From: an uncultured Massilia sp.
GTDB lineage: Bacteria; Pseudomonadota; Gammaproteobacteria; Burkholderiales; Burkholderiaceae
DNA length: 62,390 nucleotides
Direction: 5' to 3'
Assembly: GCA_946481275.1 (NCBI GenBank)
Contig: CAMLMV010000038.1
Coordinates: 1 to 62,390, forward strand
Shown here piece by piece: positions 8,397-18,272 of the stretch. A model generated the notes under the pieces. That model was given only the letters and a program-made list of their open reading frames with translations, ran no database searches and was not told the DNA's origin. The translations under genes were made by a program, and so were the position numbers. Each line of letters begins with the position of its first letter. Position 1 is the stretch's first letter.

Positions 8397-9422
8397 ATGC
8401 CCAGCCGACAAGACATCCTGAACGCGAAGATCCTGGTCGTAGATGACTCCCCCGACAATATCGAATTGATGGAAGAGATATTGCGCGAGGAGGGCTACAC
8501 CGACGTCAGTTCGACGATGCTGCCGGAACAGGTGTGCCCGCTGCATCGCGAACATAACTACGACCTGATCCTGCTCGACCTGCAAATGCCCGGCCTGAAC
8601 GGTTTCCAGGTCATGAAAGGCCTGAAGGAAATCGAACAGGGCGGTTACCTGCCCGTGCTCGCCCTGACGGCACAGCCCAGCTTCAAGATCGCCGCGCTGG
8701 AAGCGGGCGCGCGCGATTTCATCAGCAAGCCGTTCGACCTGCTCGAAGTGCACAAGCGCATCCACAACATGCTGGAAGTGCGCCTGCTGTACAAGGAACT
8801 GGCCCAGTACAGCCGCGCCCAGCAGGAACTGGCGCTGCACGACGCCCTCACCGGCCTGCCGAACCGCCGCCTGCTGGAAGACCGCATCGAAACGGCCCTG
8901 CAACACGCCAACCGCAACCACCACAAGGCCGCGGTGATGTACCTCGACCTCGACGGCTTCAAGGCGATCAACGACACGTATGGCCATGCCTACGGCGACG
9001 AGATCCTGAAAATGGTGTCGCAGCGGCTGCTGTCGAATTCGCGCAAGGAAGACACCGTCGCGCGCCTGGGCGGCGACGAGTTCATCGTCCTGCTGGCGGA
9101 CGTGCACAGCCTCGCGGATGCGCAAGGACCGGCCGCCAAGCTCGTCGAGGCGCTTTCGGAGCCGTTCTTCATCAACGACCTCACGCTGCAGCTGTCGACC
9201 AGTATCGGCATCAGCCTGTATCCGGACGACGCCGAGAACGTCGTCGACCTGATCAGCATCGCCGACTACGCGCTGTACGAAGCGAAGCGGGCCGGCAAGA
9301 ACCGCTACTGCGCCAACGGCAGCGCCGCGCGCCAGGCCGCGCTGGCCGTCAAGCCGACCATGCCCCCGCCCGCCGCCACCCCGGCCGTTGCGCCGTCGCC
9401 GGAGCTGGCGCAGCACCGCTGA
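8397..9422 (+). CDS. Response regulator diguanylate cyclase (REC-GGDEF)
   Basis: A 341-residue cytoplasmic protein. The receiver (about 15-130) has ILVVDDSPDN, phospho-acceptor Asp61 in LLDLQMPGLNG, and FISKPFD with the conserved Lys. The GGDEF domain (about 155-320) starts at HDALTGLPNRRLLEDR and carries an intact GGDEF active site (225-229) in ARLGGDEFIVLL. RKED, an RxxD inhibitory I-site, lies five residues before it. It should make c-di-GMP when phosphorylated and be feedback-inhibited. The preceding hybrid kinase is the obvious candidate partner. The ATG at 8397 follows GAGAG; a strong terminator ends the unit. Confidence 0.93.
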   Translation: MPSRQDILNAKILVVDDSPDNIELMEEILREEGYTDVSSTMLPEQVCPLHREHNYDLILLDLQMPGLNGFQVMKGLKEIEQGGYLPVLALTAQPSFKIAALEAGARDFISKPFDLLEVHKRIHNMLEVRLLYKELAQYSRAQQELALHDALTGLPNRRLLEDRIETALQHANRNHHKAAVMYLDLDGFKAINDTYGHAYGDEILKMVSQRLLSNSRKEDTVARLGGDEFIVLLADVHSLADAQGPAAKLVEALSEPFFINDLTLQLSTSIGISLYPDDAENVVDLISIADYALYEAKRAGKNRYCANGSAARQAALAVKPTMPPPAATPAVAPSPELAQHR

Positions 9423-9444
9423 CGCCCCTCCCGCCGCATGCACA

Positions 9445-9475
9445 CGCCCGCATCGCGCGGGCGTTTTGTTTTTTT
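9445..9475 (+). terminator. Rho-independent terminator after the REC-GGDEF gene
   Basis: Stem CGCCCGC/GCGGGCG (9445-9451 with 9457-9463) is followed by TTTT, one G, then a longer T run. It lies 23 bases past the stop codon. Confidence 0.88.
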
Positions 9476-9555
9476 CTTTACAACATTTCCGTTCTCTAAT
9501 GTAAAATTTGACAATTGCAATTTAGCATTTTCGAATTTTCACTTTTGGGAACGTC

Positions 9556-10494
9556 ATGGAAGACTTGAAGGAACCGACCGCGGCCGCAGCCGCCACGCCC
9601 GTCCGCCCCGCCCGACCACGCCGCCGCTGGGGCCGCATCGTGCTGTATGTGCTGGCCACCGTCGGCGTGCTGGCGCTGGCACTCATCGCCCTCGCCTACT
9701 ACCTGAACGCGAAGGAAGCGCACAAGCGCGTCACGATCGACGAGGCGGCCGTCATCGACAGCGTGATGGGCGAGACGTACGGCAAATATTCCGCCGCGAA
9801 AAAGGGATGGCTGTATGTGGGCGACGACGACGTGACGTATCTGATGCGCGTCGTGCAGCAGGCGAAGATCCCGGATGGCGCCGACGGCGACGAGCTGTAT
9901 TTCGTTGCGAGCGGCAACGACGTCAATGGCGGCACGAACGCCTTGTATGGCGTCTTCTACGTCCATCCCGACGGCAAGGCCGGCCTGGCGCAGGAAAACA
10001 CGCAGATCCGCTACCCATCCACCACCGCGATCCGTCCGGAACAGGTGCGTTTCGAAGCGCTGAGCGAGAACCTGTGGGGCTGGGTCGTCAAGACACGGGA
10101 TGACGCCGACCCGGGTTATCCGGTGACAACCACGAACACCGTGCTCGCGCCGCACGACGGCCAGATCGCCGTGCTGGCCGAGTTCATCGCAGGGCGCGAC
10201 GCCGTGCCCGACGAGTCCTGCGAAGACGCGAAAAAGGCATGGGACGACTGGGAAGCGTTGATGGCACGTGCCCGGGAAGACGAGAGCATCGACGGAACCG
10301 AGCCACCCACGCGTTGCGACAAGCGCCGCTGGACCTACCGCACGGCCACCGTCAACGGCAACATCCCCGTGCCGATCACGGTGACGGCGGGCGGCACGCT
10401 GGACGGCAAGCCGGTCGAAGCGCGCTCCTGGAAACTGATGTTCGATCCGAAGAGCTTCACCTACACCATCCCCGACGACCTCAAGGAACAGTGA
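9556..10494 (+). CDS. Hypothetical single-pass membrane protein
   Basis: A protein of 312 residues whose family I do not recognise. A Pro/Arg-rich cytoplasmic head (about 1-28) precedes one hydrophobic helix (about 29-49, IVLYVLATVGVLALALIALA). A long soluble domain with many acidic residues follows, presumably periplasmic. There are two Cys residues (one in DESCEDAKKAW, one in TRCDKRRW) that could form a disulphide. Upstream is an AT-rich promoter region with TTGACA at 9508-9513 and a weak -10 17 bases on. It appears monocistronic. No enzyme motif is visible. Confidence 0.75.
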   Translation: MEDLKEPTAAAAATPVRPARPRRRWGRIVLYVLATVGVLALALIALAYYLNAKEAHKRVTIDEAAVIDSVMGETYGKYSAAKKGWLYVGDDDVTYLMRVVQQAKIPDGADGDELYFVASGNDVNGGTNALYGVFYVHPDGKAGLAQENTQIRYPSTTAIRPEQVRFEALSENLWGWVVKTRDDADPGYPVTTTNTVLAPHDGQIAVLAEFIAGRDAVPDESCEDAKKAWDDWEALMARAREDESIDGTEPPTRCDKRRWTYRTATVNGNIPVPITVTAGGTLDGKPVEARSWKLMFDPKSFTYTIPDDLKEQ

Positions 10495-10798
10495 GCGTTG
10501 GCGATTAACAACAGGACAAATGTTGCTTAAACCATACGCCGGGCGCGCCACGCCGCTGCCCGGCGATCAACCCGGCAACGCCCTTCTCTCTGGCGTCCGC
10601 CAATACGAACGTGAACGCCAACCCGACACTATGCAACAGTTGGCCGGCATCGGCAAATACCGTTTAGCTAAGCGATTCAGAGGGTTTCCATATAAATTGA
10701 ACATCATCTTTTCCGCCTGTCTTTACTGCTAGGATGAGCAATCTTTGCCATTCGACAAAGACAATAAAAACAAGCACCAAGATAAGGAAGAGATATCC
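10495..10798. other. Intergenic region before the TonB-dependent receptor
   Basis: No gene is apparent in these 304 bases. A low-GC stretch from about 10680 carries TTGAAC (10697-10702) and a T-rich segment that could form the receptor promoter. The ribosome binding site AAGGAAGAGA lies just before the receptor start. No Fur-box-like palindrome stood out by eye. Confidence 0.4.
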
Positions 10799-13117
10799 AT
10801 GAGCGTACGCCCCACCCGAATGTTCGCCCGCACGCTGCTCGCCGCCGCCGTGACGAGCGCATTTCCCCTGGCCGCGCTGGCCGACGAACCCGACCAGGCC
10901 GCGACCGCACAAGACACCACCGCCGCCGCCAAACCCGCCGGCCAGCGCCTGGAAACCGTGATCGTGACCGCCCAGCGGCGCGCCGAGAACCTCAAGGAAG
11001 TCCCGATGTCGGTCACCGCCATCAAGGGCGAGAAGCTGGACGTGCTGACGTCCGGCGGCGCCGACATCCGCTTCCTGGCGGGCCGCTCGCCCTCCCTGAA
11101 CGTCGAATCCGACTACGGCCGCTCGTTCCCGCGCTTTTACATCCGCGGCCAGGGCAATACCGACTTCGACCTGAACGCATCGCAGCCGGTCGGCCTCGTC
11201 GTCGACGACATCGTGCAGGAAAGCCCCATGCTCAAGGGCTTCCCCGTGTTCGACGTCGACCAGGTCGAAGTGCTGCGCGGCCCGCAGGGGACGCTGTTCG
11301 GCCGCAACTCGCCCGCCGGCGTGATCAAGTTCGATTCGGCCAAGCCGGTGTTCAAGACGGAAGGCTATGCCGTCCTCGGCGCCGGCAACTACGGCACGAT
11401 CAACGCGGAAGGCGCGTACAACGTGCCGCTGTCGGACATGCTGGCCCTGCGCGTCTCGCTGCAGTCGCAGCACCGCAACGACCGCGTCCACAATCCGCAG
11501 CCGAACGCCTACACCCGCGATTTCGAGGGCTACGACGACAACGCCGCGCGCATCCAGCTGCTGTTCAAGCCGACGCGCGACTTCTCCGCCCTGTTCAATG
11601 CCCACGGCCGCGACATGCGGGGCAATGCGACGCTGTTCCGCGCGAATATCATCAAGAAAGGCACGAGCGACCTCGTCGACGGCTTCAACTACGACAGCTA
11701 CCCGACCGACGGCGGCAACAGCCAGACCTTGCGCACCAACGGCGCCAACCTGCGCCTGCGCTGGGACCTGGACGGCATGACCCTGCACTCGATCACGGGT
11801 TACGAGCACGCCTCGTTCTACAGCCGCGGCGACGTGGACGGCGGCTTCGGCGCCGTGTATGCGCCGCCGATGGGACCGAATTATCCGGGCCAGAACGCGT
11901 TCATCCCGTTCACCGTCGAGACGGCCGACCTGCTGCCCGAACACGACCAGACGACGCAGGAAATCCGCCTGGAATCGAACACGAAAGACCCGCTGCAATG
12001 GATGGCCGGCGTGTTCTATTTCAACGAACACATCCGCATCGATTCGATCAGCTTCAACACGCTGGCGCCGGGCAATCCGCAGAACGACGCCTACGCGACG
12101 CAGACGCAGGACGCCCGTTCGTGGGCCGTGTTCGGCACGCTGAACTACAAGGTCTCCGACCAGCTGAAACTGCGCGGCGGCGTGCGCTACACGAGCGACA
12201 ACAAGGATTTCGTCGCGCAGCGCTTCGAACCGCCGCAGACGAGCGGCCCGCTGCCGCTGCACAGCGATTCGCACAACGTGAGCTGGGATGCGTCGGCGAC
12301 GTATGCGCTGGACGCGGACACGAACCTGTTCGCGCGCGTGGCGACCGGCTACCGCGCGCCGTCGATGCAGGGCCGCCTGAACGGCCTGGGCGACAAGCCG
12401 TCCATCGCGGGCGCCGAAAAGGCGTTGTCGTATGAGGCGGGCATCAAGGCCGACCTGCTCGACCGGCGCGCGCGCCTGTCCGCGACGGCGTTCCAGTACC
12501 GCGTGAACGACAAGCAGCTGACGGCCGGCAGCGGCACGATCAACATGAACCAGCTGATCAATGCGGAAAAGGTCACGGGCCAGGGCGTCGAACTGGACTT
12601 CCAGGCGATCCTGTCGGACGACTGGCGCGCGAGCATCGGCGCGAGCTACAACGACACCGAGATCAAGGATCCGAACCTGTTCGTGCAGACCTGCGGCAAC
12701 CAGCCCAACACGAACGGCGTGAACGGCTGCACCCCGACCGGCACGCCCGGCCCGTTCCCGTACACGCAGAAGCTGGACGGCCTGCCGCTGCCCCGCTCGC
12801 CGAAATGGCAGACGAACTTCACGCTGCGCTATTCGCATCCGCTGGCCGACGGGGAACTGTATGCGTTGACGGACTGGTCGTACCGGACCACGTACAACAT
12901 GTTCCTGTACGAAGCGAAGGAGTACAAGGCGAAGTCGCTGCTGGAAGGCGGCCTGCGCGTGGGCTACAAGTGGGATAACGGCAAGTACGAAGTCGCCGCG
13001 TTCGCCCGCAACATCACCAACCGGATCCAGGTGGTGGCGGCGATCGACTTCGACAACCTCACGGGCATCGTCAACGAACCGCGCAACTACGGCGCGCAGT
13101 TCCGCGTGAACTTCTGA
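10799..13117 (+). CDS. TonB-dependent outer-membrane receptor
   Basis: A 772-residue outer-membrane transporter. The start at MSVRPTRMFARTLL gives a clean signal peptide ending in AALA (about residue 27). A TonB-box-like element, ETVIVTAQRR, lies just after. The plug domain (about 55-165) has VPMSVTAIKGEKLD, FYIRGQGN, and the signature VEVLRGPQGTLFGRNSPAGVI. The rest is a 22-strand barrel ending in the terminal strand NYGAQFRVNF with a C-terminal Phe. The style resembles receptors used for polysaccharide breakdown products, siderophores or other large ligands in Sphingomonas-like and Oxalobacteraceae genomes, but the substrate cannot be read from sequence and no substrate-processing genes adjoin. 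Confidence 0.93.
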   Translation: MSVRPTRMFARTLLAAAVTSAFPLAALADEPDQAATAQDTTAAAKPAGQRLETVIVTAQRRAENLKEVPMSVTAIKGEKLDVLTSGGADIRFLAGRSPSLNVESDYGRSFPRFYIRGQGNTDFDLNASQPVGLVVDDIVQESPMLKGFPVFDVDQVEVLRGPQGTLFGRNSPAGVIKFDSAKPVFKTEGYAVLGAGNYGTINAEGAYNVPLSDMLALRVSLQSQHRNDRVHNPQPNAYTRDFEGYDDNAARIQLLFKPTRDFSALFNAHGRDMRGNATLFRANIIKKGTSDLVDGFNYDSYPTDGGNSQTLRTNGANLRLRWDLDGMTLHSITGYEHASFYSRGDVDGGFGAVYAPPMGPNYPGQNAFIPFTVETADLLPEHDQTTQEIRLESNTKDPLQWMAGVFYFNEHIRIDSISFNTLAPGNPQNDAYATQTQDARSWAVFGTLNYKVSDQLKLRGGVRYTSDNKDFVAQRFEPPQTSGPLPLHSDSHNVSWDASATYALDADTNLFARVATGYRAPSMQGRLNGLGDKPSIAGAEKALSYEAGIKADLLDRRARLSATAFQYRVNDKQLTAGSGTINMNQLINAEKVTGQGVELDFQAILSDDWRASIGASYNDTEIKDPNLFVQTCGNQPNTNGVNGCTPTGTPGPFPYTQKLDGLPLPRSPKWQTNFTLRYSHPLADGELYALTDWSYRTTYNMFLYEAKEYKAKSLLEGGLRVGYKWDNGKYEVAAFARNITNRIQVVAAIDFDNLTGIVNEPRNYGAQFRVNF

Positions 13118-13133
13118 TGATCTGATAGCAAAA

Positions 13134-13163
13134 GCGGGCGTGCGCCGCCTGGCGCACGTCCGC
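13134..13163 (-). terminator. Hairpin terminator of the minus-strand gene at 13170
   Basis: An imperfect 13-bp stem (13134-13146 with 13151-13163) has a U-rich tail only when read on the minus strand (TTTTGC). It lies just past the stop of the small minus-strand gene, between it and the convergent receptor gene. Confidence 0.65.
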
Positions 13164-13169
13164 AAGGCG

Positions 13170-13649
<480 letters not shown>

Positions 13650-13852
13650 TCACTATCGCATACGGCCCTGACAAGGTATGTGCGGCACCGAACGATGGCC
13701 GCCGACAGGCGCGCACGATTGATTTTCAGGTAAGGACGGGCCCGTGCTATCATGACGAATTGCAACAGTTTTTATCAATATATTTTGCAAAGCGGCATGC
13801 TCTGCTATCCTGCCGAGCTTGTGAATACAGTTTCCGAGCCTGTTCAAACGCC

Positions 13853-15499
13853 GTGTCCCTCACCGAAAAACCGAAGATTCTCGTCGTTAACGACGACGCT
13901 GCCAGCCTGCTTGCACTGACGAGCCTGCTGGAGCAATGGGCCGACGAAAGCAATTACGAGGTCTTGTCCGCGCGCACCGGCCAGGATGCGCTGCGCCAGG
14001 TGCTCCGTCACGATTTCGCCGTGATCCTGCTCGACGTGAACATGCCCGGCATGGACGGATTCGAGACGGCCGAGGCGATCCACCTGCGCCCCCGCTCCGC
14101 CGACATCCCAATCATCTTCGTCACGGCGTTCCTCGCCGACGAGATCGACCGCCTGAAGGCCTATCAACGCGGCGCCGCCGACTTCCTGTTCACCCCCGTG
14201 ATCCCGCAGGTCCTGCGCGCCAAGGTCCAGGTGTTCGTGGCGCTCGCGACGAAGAACGAACAGCTCAAGCGCCAGGCCGAAAAACTGTCCCAGCGCACGA
14301 CCGAGCTGACCGCGACCAATAAACGTCTCGTGCGCGAGATGGAAGAGCGGCGCGCGGCCGAACGCAAGAGCAGCGCCAAGGACGAATTCCTCGCGATGCT
14401 GGGCCATGAGCTGCGCAATCCGCTCTCCGCCATCAGCAGCGCCGGTTCGTTGCTGGGCATGCCGGGCGTCAGCGGCGATTCCATCGCGCGGGCGCGCCTC
14501 ATCATCCAGCGTCAAAGCCAGCATTTGTCGCGCATCGTCGACGATCTGCTGGATTTGTCGCGCGCGATGTCGGGCAAGATCCTGCTGTCGCGCAAGCGCC
14601 TGGACATCGCCACGCTCGTCTCGAGCTGCCTCGACACGTTCCGCGCCACGGGCCGCACGGCCGGCTACGACATCGACGCGCAGTTGGCCGCGGCCTGGGT
14701 CGACGGCGACGCCACGCGGCTGGAACAGATCGCGACGAACCTCATCGACAACGCCCTGAAATACACGCCCGCCGGCGGCCGCATCGAGATCACGGTGGTG
14801 CCGATCGGCGAAGACGTGGTGCTGCGCGTGAGCGATTCCGGCGTCGGCATCGCGCCGGACCTGCTGCCGCACGTGTTCGACGTGTTCGTGCAGGGCGCGA
14901 TCTCGATCGACCGCTCGCAGGGCGGCCTCGGGATCGGCCTGTCGCTCGTGCGCCGCCTCGTCGAACTGCATGGCGGCACGGTCAGCGCCAGCAGCCCCGG
15001 CAACAGCAGCGGCAGCACGTTCGAGATCCGCCTGCCGCGCACCGAAGCGGCGCTTGCGGGCGACGTCCCCGCGCACGCGCAGCCGCAGGAAGCGGGCAAG
15101 CCGAAAGTGCTACTGATCGAAGACAATGACGACGGACGCGAGATGATGGCGACGATGCTCGCCTCGTTCGGCTATCCCGTGCTGCAGGCCGGCGACGGCC
15201 TGGAAGGCGTGCGGGTGGCGTGCGCGGAACGGCCGGACGTCGCCCTCGTCGACATCGGCCTGCCCGGCATCGACGGCTACGAGGTGGCGCGCCGCCTGCG
15301 CCAGGAAGCGGCCACGCACGGCATCCGCCTGATCGCGCTCACGGGGTACGGCCTGGCGGAAGACCAGCGCCGCGTGCTGGACGCGGGCTTCGACCTGCAC
15401 CTCGTGAAGCCCGTGGAACTGAATGCCCTGCTCGTGCAGCTGGCCGACCCCACGCTGCGTCCGCGCGACGCGGGACAGCCCGTCGCCGCGCAGACGTAG
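13853..15499 (+). CDS. REC-HisKA-HATPase-REC hybrid sensor kinase
   Basis: A soluble hybrid kinase of 548 residues with receivers at both ends. The N-terminal receiver (about 8-125) has ILVVNDDAASL, with Asn replacing the first residue of the usual acidic pair, and Asp61 in LLDVNMPGMDG. A coiled coil leads to HisKA (His185, FLAMLGHELRNPLSAISSAG) and HATPase (NLIDNALKYTPAGG, SDSGVGIAPD, GGLGIGLSLVRRLVELHGG). A second receiver has LLIEDNDDGR and Asp467 in VDIGLPGIDG. The GTG start is chosen because sequence upstream lacks domain character; an extension of up to 31 residues is possible. It lacks membrane segments and is likely driven by another kinase. No partner adjoins. Confidence 0.9.
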   Translation: MSLTEKPKILVVNDDAASLLALTSLLEQWADESNYEVLSARTGQDALRQVLRHDFAVILLDVNMPGMDGFETAEAIHLRPRSADIPIIFVTAFLADEIDRLKAYQRGAADFLFTPVIPQVLRAKVQVFVALATKNEQLKRQAEKLSQRTTELTATNKRLVREMEERRAAERKSSAKDEFLAMLGHELRNPLSAISSAGSLLGMPGVSGDSIARARLIIQRQSQHLSRIVDDLLDLSRAMSGKILLSRKRLDIATLVSSCLDTFRATGRTAGYDIDAQLAAAWVDGDATRLEQIATNLIDNALKYTPAGGRIEITVVPIGEDVVLRVSDSGVGIAPDLLPHVFDVFVQGAISIDRSQGGLGIGLSLVRRLVELHGGTVSASSPGNSSGSTFEIRLPRTEAALAGDVPAHAQPQEAGKPKVLLIEDNDDGREMMATMLASFGYPVLQAGDGLEGVRVACAERPDVALVDIGLPGIDGYEVARRLRQEAATHGIRLIALTGYGLAEDQRRVLDAGFDLHLVKPVELNALLVQLADPTLRPRDAGQPVAAQT

Positions 15500-15501
15500 C
15501 C

Positions 15502-16011
15502 TTACAGCGTCGACATCAGTTCCTGCTTGCGCAGCGCCATTTCCTGGCCCAGCGCGAGCAGGTCGAGGCCGGCCTTCTTCGCTTTCGGGAACATTTCCTT
15601 CTCTTCTTCCTTGACGTGGTGCTCGATCTGTTCGCTCAGCACCTTCACTTTCGCGTCATACAGGTCGTCGTCCGGCTGCATTTCCTGCAGCTGCTTGATC
15701 AGGTCCTTCGCCGCGGCGTGTTCGACGATGGCTTCGTCGACCATGTCCTCGCCCTCCTCGACCTTGGCCGCGCGCACGGCCGGGTAGAAGATTTCCTCTT
15801 CGATGGTCGTGTGGGCGATCAGCGCCTTGCAGATCTTGTCCTTCAGCTTTTCCTTGCTGGTGGTGGCGCGGTCGCCCAGCTGCTCGAACTGCTCGAACAT
15901 CTCGGCCACTTCGCGGTGGTCGGCGGTCAGGAGGGCGATGGCGTCCTGGCCGGCGGCCATGGCGTTCGACTGGGTGCCGGCCTGTGCGCCGGATTGGGTT
16001 CTCGTGCTCAT
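15502..16011 (-). CDS. Hemerythrin HHE-domain protein
   Basis: A 169-residue cytoplasmic protein with one hemerythrin/HHE domain (about 28-150). The putative di-iron ligands are visible: ADHREV, LIAHTTIEEEIFYP, VEHAAAKDL, and IEHHVKEEEKEMFPKAKK. Such proteins bind O2, NO or peroxide, or store iron. The Gln/Ala-rich N-terminus is probably disordered. The start at MSTRTQSG follows a GGAGT ribosome binding site and replaces a longer, less plausible reading. It is convergent with the hybrid kinase (2-base gap), and no regulator is adjacent. Confidence 0.9.
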   Translation of the reverse strand: MSTRTQSGAQAGTQSNAMAAGQDAIALLTADHREVAEMFEQFEQLGDRATTSKEKLKDKICKALIAHTTIEEEIFYPAVRAAKVEEGEDMVDEAIVEHAAAKDLIKQLQEMQPDDDLYDAKVKVLSEQIEHHVKEEEKEMFPKAKKAGLDLLALGQEMALRKQELMSTL

Positions 16012-16168
16012 GTTGACTCCTTCAGTGGGGGTTATCGGCACTGGGCCAGAGCCCCTAGAATGGCGCGATATGCAACATCGGACTGTACGGGAACTCACAA
16101 AGACGATTCCTGCGCCGTCCCGGGCCAAGCTGTTGTATCATCCCGAGAAACATAATTTGGTTGCCTTC

Positions 16169-16882
16169 ATGAAAGTTTCGGAACCTCATCCGCCGGATTC
16201 CGGAGAAGACAGCCAGCATGCGGCGCGCGCCGCCGAGCTGGCCGAACTCCTGGCCCATATGACGACCTGCTGGGACGAAGAACGACGCCAGCTGGCCCGC
16301 CGGCTGCACGACAGCCTCGGTTCGTCGATGACGGCGCTGACGATGCATCTCGGCCTGCTGTCGCAGCACCTGCAGGAGCAGCCGCAGCGCGACCGCGCGG
16401 CGCAGATGAAGCAACTGCTGAACAACATCATCGAGACCAACCGCAAGATGCAGTTGGCGCTCTGGAACGACAAGCTGGAATTCCTCGGCCCCAAGGCCGC
16501 CATCGCGGAACTCGTGCAGGAATGGAGCCGCGAGCACGGCGTCAAGGCGAAAGCCAGCATGCCGGACGAAGACCCGGACTACACGCGCGCCCAGGGCGTG
16601 GCGCTGCTGCGCTGCGCCGAGGAAGGCCTGCGCAACGTCGTGAAGCACGCGCAGGCGACCCGGGTCGACGTGATCCTCGACGATGACGGCGACCAGGCCA
16701 TGCTGACCGTGCGCGACGACGGCGTCGGCCCCGGTGCCGGCGCCTCTCCCGCCGGAAGCTGCTACGGCCTGCGCATGCTGCGCGAACGTGCCCGCACACT
16801 GGGCGGCACGCTGACCATCGGCGCCGGACCGGACGGCCTGGGCACCGCGCTCACCCTGGTATTCCCCAAGCAGCCGGTCTGA
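16169..16882 (+). CDS. Small NarX-type orphan histidine kinase
   Basis: A 237-residue cytoplasmic kinase of the HisKA_3 class. The dimerisation/phospho-acceptor block is EERRQLARRLHDSLGSSMTA (His47). The HATPase domain follows (about 120-235) with EEGLRNVVKHAQATRVDV, VRDDGVGPG, GLRMLRERARTLGG and GLGTALTLVFP. It has no membrane helix or sensor domain. Kinases of this class normally pair with NarL/FixJ-type regulators, but none is adjacent: neighbours are hemerythrin and NDH-2. It could act as a minimal kinase for a distant regulator, perhaps in a redox circuit with those neighbours. The ATG lacks a strong Shine-Dalgarno site. Confidence 0.85.
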   Translation: MKVSEPHPPDSGEDSQHAARAAELAELLAHMTTCWDEERRQLARRLHDSLGSSMTALTMHLGLLSQHLQEQPQRDRAAQMKQLLNNIIETNRKMQLALWNDKLEFLGPKAAIAELVQEWSREHGVKAKASMPDEDPDYTRAQGVALLRCAEEGLRNVVKHAQATRVDVILDDDGDQAMLTVRDDGVGPGAGASPAGSCYGLRMLRERARTLGGTLTIGAGPDGLGTALTLVFPKQPV

Positions 16883-16885
16883 CCG

Positions 16886-18193
16886 TCAGTGCAGCTTGAC
16901 GAGCGGCGTCGTCCGCCGGATCAGGAAGCGCGCGAACGCCATCAGGCCCGTGCGCAGCGACCCGAGCACGGCCTGGTGGTGCATCAGATGCAGGCTCATG
17001 TACATGATGCGGGCCATGAACCCTTCCACGAACAGGCTGGCGCCCCGTAGCGAACCCATCAGGCTGCCCACCGTCGTCTCGCGGCCGATCGACACGAGCG
17101 AACCGTAGTCGCGATAGACGTAGGGCGCCTCTTGCGGCGGCTCGCCCTTGTCGAGGTGCAGGAACGTCTTCAACAGGTAATCGGCCTGCTGGTGCGCGGC
17201 CTGGGCGCGCGGCGGCACCGCTTTACCATTGCCGTCCGTGCAGGCCGCGCAATCGCCCAGCGCGTACACGCCGGGGACACCCTTCACCGCCAGGTGCGCA
17301 TCCACGTCGATCTGGCCGCCCTTCGTGACCGGCAACCCGAGCGAGCCGAGGAATTCCGGCGCGCGGATGCCCGCCGCCCACACGCACAGGTCGGCCGGAT
17401 AGACATTGCCCTTGTTGTCGCCGACCTCGTTCTTCTCGATGCGGCTCACGCGGCAATCCGTCACGACGCGGATGGCGCGCTGGTCGAGCAGGCGTGCGGC
17501 CGCGGCGGACACGCGCTCCGGCAAAGGCGCCAGGATGCGCGGCGCGCCTTCCAGCAAGGTGATACGGACGTCGCGCTTGACCTGCAGACGGCGGAAACCA
17601 TACGCGGCATAGACGCCGGACGCTTCGCGCAATTCCGCCGCCAGTTCGACGCCCGTGGCGCCGCCGCCGATGATGACGATGTCGAGGCCGGCGGAATCGC
17701 GGGCGCCGTCCTCCTTCTGCTGCTCGGCCTGGGCGAGCAGGCGCAGCAGGCGCAGGCGGAACCGCTCCGCGTCCTCGGTGGCATTCAGGGAAATGGTGTG
17801 TTCGCGCGCGCCGGGCACGCCGAAATAATTCGACGTGCTGCCGACGGCGATCACGAGCGAGCGATAGCCGAGCCTGCGTTCGGGCAGCACTTCTTCGCCG
17901 TCGCTGGGCGCGGTGACGGGGGCGATGGTGATGTGGCGCGCGGCCGCGTCCAGCGCCGTCATGGCGCCGTAGACGAAGGAAAAACCGCGGTCGTGCGCCA
18001 GCATCTGGTACGACAGGCCTTCCTGGTGGATGTCCAGCGTGCCGGCCGCCACCTCGTGCAGCGACGGTTTCCACACGTGGTACAGCCGGCTGTCGACCAG
18101 CGTCACCTTGTCCGGCCCGAGTTTCCGGCCCAGTTTGCAGGCCAGCTCCAGTCCGCCAGCCCCGCCGCCTACGATCACGATATCGCTTTGCAA
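16886..18193 (-). CDS. ndh: Type II NADH dehydrogenase (NDH-2)
   Basis: A 435-residue FAD-dependent, non-proton-pumping NADH:quinone oxidoreductase bound to the inner face of the membrane. The first Rossmann motif is DIVIVGGGAGGLELACKLG, the second (NADH) IVIIGGGATGVELAAEL. VWAAGIRAPEF and VYALGDCAAC mark the FAD contacts, and AQAAHQQADYL is the quinone-side signature of NDH-2. The C-terminus has the amphipathic and hydrophobic stretches expected for membrane docking. The TTG start is chosen because GGAGG lies five bases upstream and the glycine-rich motif starts at once. It feeds electrons to quinone without coupling to proton export. Confidence 0.92.
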   Translation of the reverse strand: MQSDIVIVGGGAGGLELACKLGRKLGPDKVTLVDSRLYHVWKPSLHEVAAGTLDIHQEGLSYQMLAHDRGFSFVYGAMTALDAAARHITIAPVTAPSDGEEVLPERRLGYRSLVIAVGSTSNYFGVPGAREHTISLNATEDAERFRLRLLRLLAQAEQQKEDGARDSAGLDIVIIGGGATGVELAAELREASGVYAAYGFRRLQVKRDVRITLLEGAPRILAPLPERVSAAAARLLDQRAIRVVTDCRVSRIEKNEVGDNKGNVYPADLCVWAAGIRAPEFLGSLGLPVTKGGQIDVDAHLAVKGVPGVYALGDCAACTDGNGKAVPPRAQAAHQQADYLLKTFLHLDKGEPPQEAPYVYRDYGSLVSIGRETTVGSLMGSLRGASLFVEGFMARIMYMSLHLMHHQAVLGSLRTGLMAFARFLIRRTTPLVKLH

Positions 18194-18272
18194 GCCTGCC
18201 TCCGTCGGTCATGCCCGTTGCCGGGCTCACGGGAGGCAGTTTACTACGGGCGGCAAAACCGCCCGGCACGGA

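Noticed and set aside
13659..13679. CATAC...GTATG repeat near 13665 as a third copy of the FixJ-type operator
   Set aside because: The arms are 12 bases apart and lack the central CCTAGG of the two sites in the cluster; no suitable -10 lies at the right distance.
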